A stretch of 50,653 bases of DNA from CAYPLH01 sp964411505 (GTDB lineage Bacteria > Bacillota > Clostridia > CAYPLH01 > DUMO01). The stretch's first letter is position 1, and every line of letters starts with the position of its first letter. Below the pieces are notes generated by a model. The model searched no databases. It was given only the letters and a program-made list of their open reading frames with translations, and was not told the DNA's origin. The position numbers and the translations under genes are program-made. Below, in pieces: positions 50,612 through 50,653 of the stretch. Location: contig CAYPLH010000027.1 in NCBI GenBank assembly GCA_964411505.1, forward strand, positions 1 to 50,653. The letters are read 5' to 3'.

Positions 50612-50653
50612 AAAAAAGGTGGCTTTGCCACTTTTTTTCGCTAGGGAACCTTA
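50612..50653 (-). repeat. Partial copy of the 152-bp multi-hairpin repeat at the window edge
   Basis: On the minus strand the end of the repeat is seen: AAGGTTCCCTAGCGAAAAAA followed by AGTGGCAAAGCCACC and TTTTTT. The remainder lies outside the window. The GTGGC/GCCAC hairpin with a T-run could act as a terminator for whatever lies upstream. Confidence 0.8.

Overview
The window reads as chromosome of a low-GC, spore-forming, anaerobic member of the Clostridia. It carries spo0A and spoIVB, a PdaB-like polysaccharide deacetylase, RqcH, a PrkC/PrpC kinase-phosphatase pair, a fused clostridial-type PurL, a membrane pyrophosphatase and many AGGAGG-type ribosome binding sites. The spo0A-spoIVB-recN-argR-nadK-tlyA-dxs order is the classical Firmicutes arrangement. 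I see no phage structural genes, CRISPR array, rRNA or intact insertion sequence. I do not name a species.

Layout. 0-1.5 kb: a serine recombinase that stops early, next to a tRNA-Ala(GGC) gene with its own promoter. 1.5-5.3 kb: DUF503 protein, RqcH and a PLP aminotransferase. 5.5-17.7 kb: a long minus-strand housekeeping block (priA, def, fmt, rsmB, rlmN, prpC, prkC, rsgA, rpe, thiN) for replication restart, translation initiation, ribosome modification/assembly and Ser/Thr signalling. 17.7-22.7 kb: polyprenyl synthase, EetB-like, EetA-like and ApbE genes, with a divergent NDH-2/DoxX NADH dehydrogenase. Together they match most of the core of the Listeria flavin-based extracellular electron transfer locus. 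A Rex-like operator lies in the divergent gap. 22.9-30.7 kb: SSB-like protein, PdaB-like deacetylase, HppA, SerS and HelD. 31-39.7 kb: ABC exporter, PurL, and an HTH-methyltransferase paired with S-adenosylhomocysteine hydrolase. 39.8-50.6 kb: the spo0A-to-dxs block. Its upstream end is oapA, preceded by a gene-free ~600-nt stretch that I identify as the OLE (ornate, large, extremophilic) noncoding RNA, and then a divergent-PAP2 family gene.

The standout system is the OLE RNA/OapA pair. The 5' and 3' ends of the gene-free block are complementary, it lies directly upstream of a protein with the OapA DxxxD motif, and it is followed by dxs. The second theme is an unusual load of intergenic foldback repeats, in at least three families. 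One is a ~152-bp multi-hairpin unit in tandem at 32.9-33.2 kb, with partial copies at 39.7 kb and the right window edge. Another is a 252-bp nested palindrome at 37.2 kb with perfect 20-bp terminal inverted repeats and a possible 8-bp target duplication. The third is a group of small elements sharing GTTCACAGGTAGCT or GTGTAGCAAAAAGAAC cores. These look like MITE-type elements or structured intergenic repeats that I cannot assign to a named family.

Coding starts were moved from the longest possible ORF where a ribosome binding site and family length supported it (rqcH, aminotransferase, rpe, def, eetB, eetA, ndh2, pdaB-like, ABC exporter, spo0A, recN, argR, PAP2).
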